A stretch of DNA of 64,000 nt from Tanytarsus gracilentus (taxonomy: Eukaryota > Arthropoda > Insecta > Diptera > Chironomidae), in contig JAXRKN010000032.1 of NCBI GenBank assembly GCA_038502055.1, forward strand, positions 744,001 to 808,000. The letters are read 5' to 3'. The notes under the pieces are model-generated. The model made no database searches, was not told where the DNA came from, and saw only the letters and a list, made by a program, of their open reading frames with translations. The position numbers and the translations under genes were made by a program. Shown one piece after another: positions 59,602 to 64,000 of this stretch (positions within the stretch are counted from its first letter, which is position 1; every line of letters begins with the position of its first letter).

Positions 59602-59990
59602 TAAAGATATAGATTTTAAAAGTCCTTTTTATTGCAATGTGTTTTGGCAAACTTTTTTTTTTGTAACATTTTCACCTTATGGTATGCAGCCGTGGAAATA
59701 AAAAATAATTATTAACAGAAATATTTTCCTCCTCAACAAATTATTGTTAACAGTCACCGACAAAAAAAATAACATGGCTTAAAAATTATTACAAAATTGT
59801 GAAAATCATAACGTCTCTTAAATATCTATTAAAAAAATGAGGACCAATTGGATAGAAAAAAAAGTATTACAATTATTATTGCGATCAATTATCACAACTG
59901 AAATGATTTCCTCAACATTAAAATTGGTTTTCCTTATATATTCCAGTCTTAAAAGTAAAATAACTTCACCAAACAATTCATTTAAAAAAA
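59602..59990. other. Convergent 3' region of AATF and HNF4
   Basis: 389 bp of AT-rich sequence between two facing stop codons. It must hold the HNF4 3' UTR and any longer AATF 3' UTR. No independent gene seen. Confidence 0.6.
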
Positions 59991-62900
59991 CTAGTATCCA
60001 TTTTCGGGTTCTTCTTTTAAAACCATCATTTCGTTGCCACTTGAACTGCTCACTAGGTGACCGTTATCGTAGAGCATAGTGTTTTGATTTACCATATTTA
60101 GATTCTTGTAAGGCGACGGAATTTTTCTTCCATTATTACCGCCATTGTATTGATTCATGTGATTGCTCGACCTAAGATGATGATGTGCCTGTTGATGTGC
60201 AACATTTAAATCGTAAGGCTGGACGCGAGAGCTAGCATGATTTGATTGATGATGCGTCTGATATATTTCAAGAGTATTTTCCGAAGGCAAAAAATTTTGA
60301 TTATTGTCTTTTGGTGACATTTTGTTGTAATCGTCTGTTAAAATTTATAAAATACATATAAAATAATTTAAAAAAAATATTAAATTAAAATTACCTGTAA
60401 GTTGTTGCTGAATCGGAACGGATTGATTTTGGAGTAAATTCACGTTGGTCAATGAGGGCTCTAGTGTGGGCGAGGAAGAAGGACTTCCATTTAGCTGCTG
60501 CATCATTGGAACATTATCATTTTCATTAGCAGAAATGTTTCCGTTTGACGATGGACTAAAGGAATCACCTGGATTTTCTCCGCCCAAAAGCATTTCTAGA
60601 ACGAAAAATTAAAGAATATAAATGGTCGAGGAATATTTTCACAATTAATTACCCTGCAGCAAATTATCAATGTGTGCGACTCCAATCATCTTTGCGACCT
60701 CAATTTGCTGAATCATTTGCCATGTAATACTCTGAAGGACTGGCAATAAAAGCAAAATTTCTCCAAATCTACCGCGGGAATCATAAAGCTTATCACTAAT
60801 GTAGTCCTCCAAATTCTTGAGTACTTGATGTCTAATATTTCTGACCCTGGTTGGTTCTGTTAATCCTTTTGCATCTAAAAAATAATGGTTTTCATTACTG
60901 CTTTATTTAATCAATTGAATGAATGCTCACTAGGATCAAAAAAAACCAGTGCCTTTATGCAAGCCAACTCTTCGTCATCTAATTGAATGTCCCTCATAGA
61001 ACTAACTAACTCGTCAATTATCCTTGCGCCAATCTTTGAAATGTCAAGATTAGGCTCCAATCGTGAATTTTGATCGGGAGAGCGCTTAATGATACTGTGA
61101 TTGCCGAGAAGAAGGACGCCCTGGAGATGCATCGAGCGGCGCGATACTCCTAAAAGTAAATGTTCACCAGCATGACCTCTCAATAATGCAACCTAATAAT
61201 AACAATAATAAAAATTATTAAACAAATTTTTTCAAAATATTGACAAGTCTATACTTGATCATCGAGCTGCAGTTCGGCAAAGGCAGGAATCGATTTTGCC
61301 CATTCTACTAGAATGAGAAGCTGCTGTTTCATGCTGTCGCAAACATCATGGATGCTTGCATGCTGCTTATTACTTAGGTCGTTATCATTGGTCACTTCAT
61401 CGAGTGCTGCAGTGACTTGACGACTTAACATTTCCGCTTTCAGAAGAAACTTGACCGATAGACCATTGGCCGCGTTGGAGTCTTCGGAGCTCGGTCGACG
61501 ACAACTTATTCGATCTCGCTCATTTTGTACTGCTTCTTTCTTCATGCCAGCTTTGAAGCATTTGCGTAAGCGACAGTAACGACATTGATTCCTCTTATCT
61601 CGATCTACAACACACTGTCGTTGAAATCTGAAATTTTAGATTTTATTAGAGCTTACTATAGAAACTTGGATTAAAAGATAAATTAATCATTATGGAGTTA
61701 ATTAAGCGAAAAATTACCACACAAAACTAGCCTCAACCAACTGATAGCATTGGATTTAAAAAATTGGAAGAATTAGTGTATGGGAGCTAATTTTATTTTT
61801 AATAAGCATCAATAATTACCTGCACGAATATGTGTGATTCTTTCGGACGCTTCGACGAAAGAAACCTTTGCAGCCATCACAACTGGCTGCCCCATAATGC
61901 TTTCCCGTAGCTCTATCTCCACAAATTGCACATACATTACAATTTACACTTCCATTCACGCCAATTCCACCAACTTGAATTTCCTTTATGTCCTCCATCA
62001 TACTGGGTGCATTCGACATTATGGGTGATGACGTTTCATCTTCTGTGTCTGGAATAAAAGAGAGAGAGAGAGAGACGATGTGAGTGTGAGATCATTCAGA
62101 ATTTTTGAGTGTTTGCTTATCGCCGTTTACGGTGTATTATAAGCTTGGGTCTTGATAATTTCTTCTTTAATAAACAAGAAAAAAGCCCTTTAAAAAATAT
62201 TTTTTTTCCTTTCTTCTTTAAAAAATTAAGATAACGTTTAATGTATATAATGGTTGCATTTAAATTATTGGCTGTTTAAAAGTGTCGCAAATTTTATCAT
62301 TATTAAATGTACTTTCTTATCGTTCTTTTTTTCGATAGCAACCATGGCGATTTCAAGTTTAGAGCCTTGATTTCAAGCAAAAGAATTAAGCCGACCTCAA
62401 ACTTGCTATTTTGATTTTGCTTCTATACACACGAGTCTCTAACAATCTTATCAGATAAGATAATGAGTTTTGGTAATGATTTAAATCTTTCTTTTACACT
62501 TTTTAAAATACATAAATATATTTTAAAGGCTCAAAAAAAGTCTAGTAGCAGCACGAGATTATCGATTATCTATGGAGATTACAAAAGATTTTTTCAAATT
62601 GACAAAAAAAAATGATTCATTAAGAACGACTTTGCTGAGTTGACGAAGAAGGAATTCATGTGAGATTTTGAGCTTAATTTAGTTTAACTGATAATGAAGA
62701 GAGAAAGAGAGAGAAAATTTTTTTAAAGGCGATAACAATTTTGTACGATTACATAAATTTTTTTGCCAACTTTCGCATGCATTAAATTGTTTATAGTTCT
62801 CTCTCGGCACCCTCCGTATAGCTGCGAAAACGAGAGTGAGAGCGACAATTGAGTGGATAATGAACTTGATAGTGAAAATTTTTTGAATAAAATTTCACAC

Positions 62901-63065
62901 CAACACAAACTATGTCTTCTTACCCAATATATTGAATTGTGATTGAAATAAATTATCGTCAATTTGAAGTGCGCTAGCGCTCAACAGATAATCGTGTCCA
63001 ACAAAATTTAGAATATCCAATTCACTTTTCATCTCCAGCAAATTTCCTTCCTTTTTCACCTTCAT
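59991..63065 (-). CDS. Hnf4: HNF4 nuclear receptor
   Basis: HNF4 (NR2A) is a fatty-acid-binding nuclear receptor that controls lipid catabolism, glucose response and mitochondrial gene expression in gut, fat body and oenocytes. Seven coding exons (62934-63065, 61820-62048, 61254-61627, 60931-61192, 60653-60874, 60395-60595, 59991-60334) give 587 residues. The DNA-binding domain has CAICGDRATGKHYGAASC, the P-box CDGCKGFFRRS and CRYCRLRKCFKAGMKKEAVQ. The ligand-binding domain includes LLILVEWAKSIPAFAELQLD and RGRFGEILLLLPVLQSITWQ. A Gln/Asn/His-rich F domain follows. The first exon (MKVKKEGNLLEMKSELD) fits by phase. A second in-frame ATG, MSNAPSMMEDIKEIQ at 62019, could start a shorter isoform. 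The donor/acceptor pair around the first zinc finger follows known HNF4 gene structure. Confidence 0.96.
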
Positions 63066-64000
63066 TCAAGCACACTCGTTGGTCTTTCGCGAAACCGATT
63101 CACAGTACAGACGATCACAAAATGATTTTCTTTTCAAAAGTTCTCCCTTTGAGGCTAATTATTTATATTATTTTTTATATATATATTTCTATATGGAGTC
63201 TCTCACGATACGACTCTCGTGAGTAGTACATGCACGGTGAGTTGTGCCAATGTATTTATGGCTTTTTTCTTATCACAGAGCGAAGTTATCACTTGAAAAA
63301 TACCTTACTCACTCACTTATGATTAGTAAAATGTTGTTTCTTAAAAAACCGATGTAGCGATTTGATTGGTGATGGTGTGCGTGTTTAATTCGCATATATG
63401 CAATGTTCTCACTGTGGCTATTATTATTACCACTCTGCTTGTTTTTTTTAATGACTATAGACGGCTTCACGTTAATTTACCTTAAGTGCTAGCTTCGATT
63501 TCCACAATACACAGAAAAAATGACCTCTAACAAAAAACAAATCAGTCTTTAAAATATTGACATTTATTGACCTATGTGTGTGCTCTATCCTATCGTTCCC
63601 CATTTATATATGTATATTATTATATTATATTTAATGGCTTTATTTTGACGCACTCTTATTCCACACCATTTGAATGAGGAATATAATAAATTTTTTAATG
63701 TCCCTATAACAATTAAAGATAGAAACAGTCTCAAAATGTTTCCGAGCTTAGGATTGCTGCTCAAGAAGTGTATTGTTCAAATTGCAGATTATTACTGACA
63801 GGCTTAAATGAGAGAATGAGAGCCTCTTGACAGCAGCGATAGAGTTGAGGAAAAAAGCCAATAAAAAATCTCAATGTAAAGATCTGTGTATCATCACAGT
63901 TGACTTGTGTGCGTTTCTTGTGAGAATGAACGACAGTGTGAGTGAAAAGAACAGAAATAAAATTCTAATCCATTTAATTTTAAGGGATATAAAATAAAAA
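63066..64000. promoter_or_regulatory. HNF4 upstream region
   Basis: Noncoding sequence immediately upstream of the HNF4 first coding exon, probably including its 5' UTR and promoter. A TATATATATAT tract lies at about 63176-63187. The region also has several TGAGAG/GAGAG motifs. No specific binding site is claimed, and alternative first exons of HNF4 outside the window are possible. Confidence 0.45.

Overview
This is an AT-rich animal nuclear segment. Short introns (mostly 45-80 bp) with GT/AG ends, TTTATT/AATAAA polyadenylation signals and tightly packed convergent and divergent genes all point to an insect with a compact genome. The ZAD-type C2H2 zinc-finger gene, the insect-style annexins and the overall gene set suggest a dipteran. 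A nematoceran midge would fit the AT content and compactness, but species is an inference. All multi-exon models below were joined by eye; for each main gene the exon lengths sum to a whole number of codons.

Layout. 1.8-5.6 kb: two tandem annexin genes (-). 6.4-9.5 kb: the peroxisomal ubiquitin ligase PEX10 (-) and the splicing factor SLU7 (+) share a 332-bp divergent promoter. 9.6-14.7 kb: a large PEAK/PRAGMIN-type pseudokinase scaffold (-). 14.7-27.0 kb: a 12-kb gene desert holding one structured repeat element (about 20.0-20.9 kb) and an orphan coding-like fragment (23.0-23.2 kb). 27.0-34.0 kb: SRR1-domain protein and the mitochondrial F1 assembly factor FMC1 with overlapping reading frames (+), two tandem short/branched-chain acyl-CoA dehydrogenases (-), and the proteasome ubiquitin receptor Rpn10 (-).

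34.2-41.2 kb: a block of mobile-element character bounded by a 96-bp perfect direct repeat that is the 3' end of the neighbouring zinc-finger gene. It holds three SINE-like copies (one with a clear 21-23 bp target-site duplication), duplicated proline-rich small ORFs, an in-frame 108/111-bp coding tandem repeat and a frameshifted cysteine-peptidase-like domain. It is the least conventional part of the window.

41.2-47.2 kb: a ZAD zinc-finger gene with about 23 C2H2 fingers (-), followed by a 6.5-kb noncoding stretch with a possible alternative first exon and a tRNA-like fragment. 53.7-63.1 kb: regucalcin/SMP-30 (+), a nucleotidyltransferase of the TUT1/poly(A) polymerase type (-), COP9 signalosome CSN5 (+), the nucleolar factor AATF (+) and the nuclear receptor HNF4 (-).

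Most genes are unrelated housekeeping genes. Shared themes are mitochondrial and peroxisomal metabolism (ACADSB pair, FMC1, PEX10, HNF4) and protein degradation (Rpn10, CSN5, PEX10).
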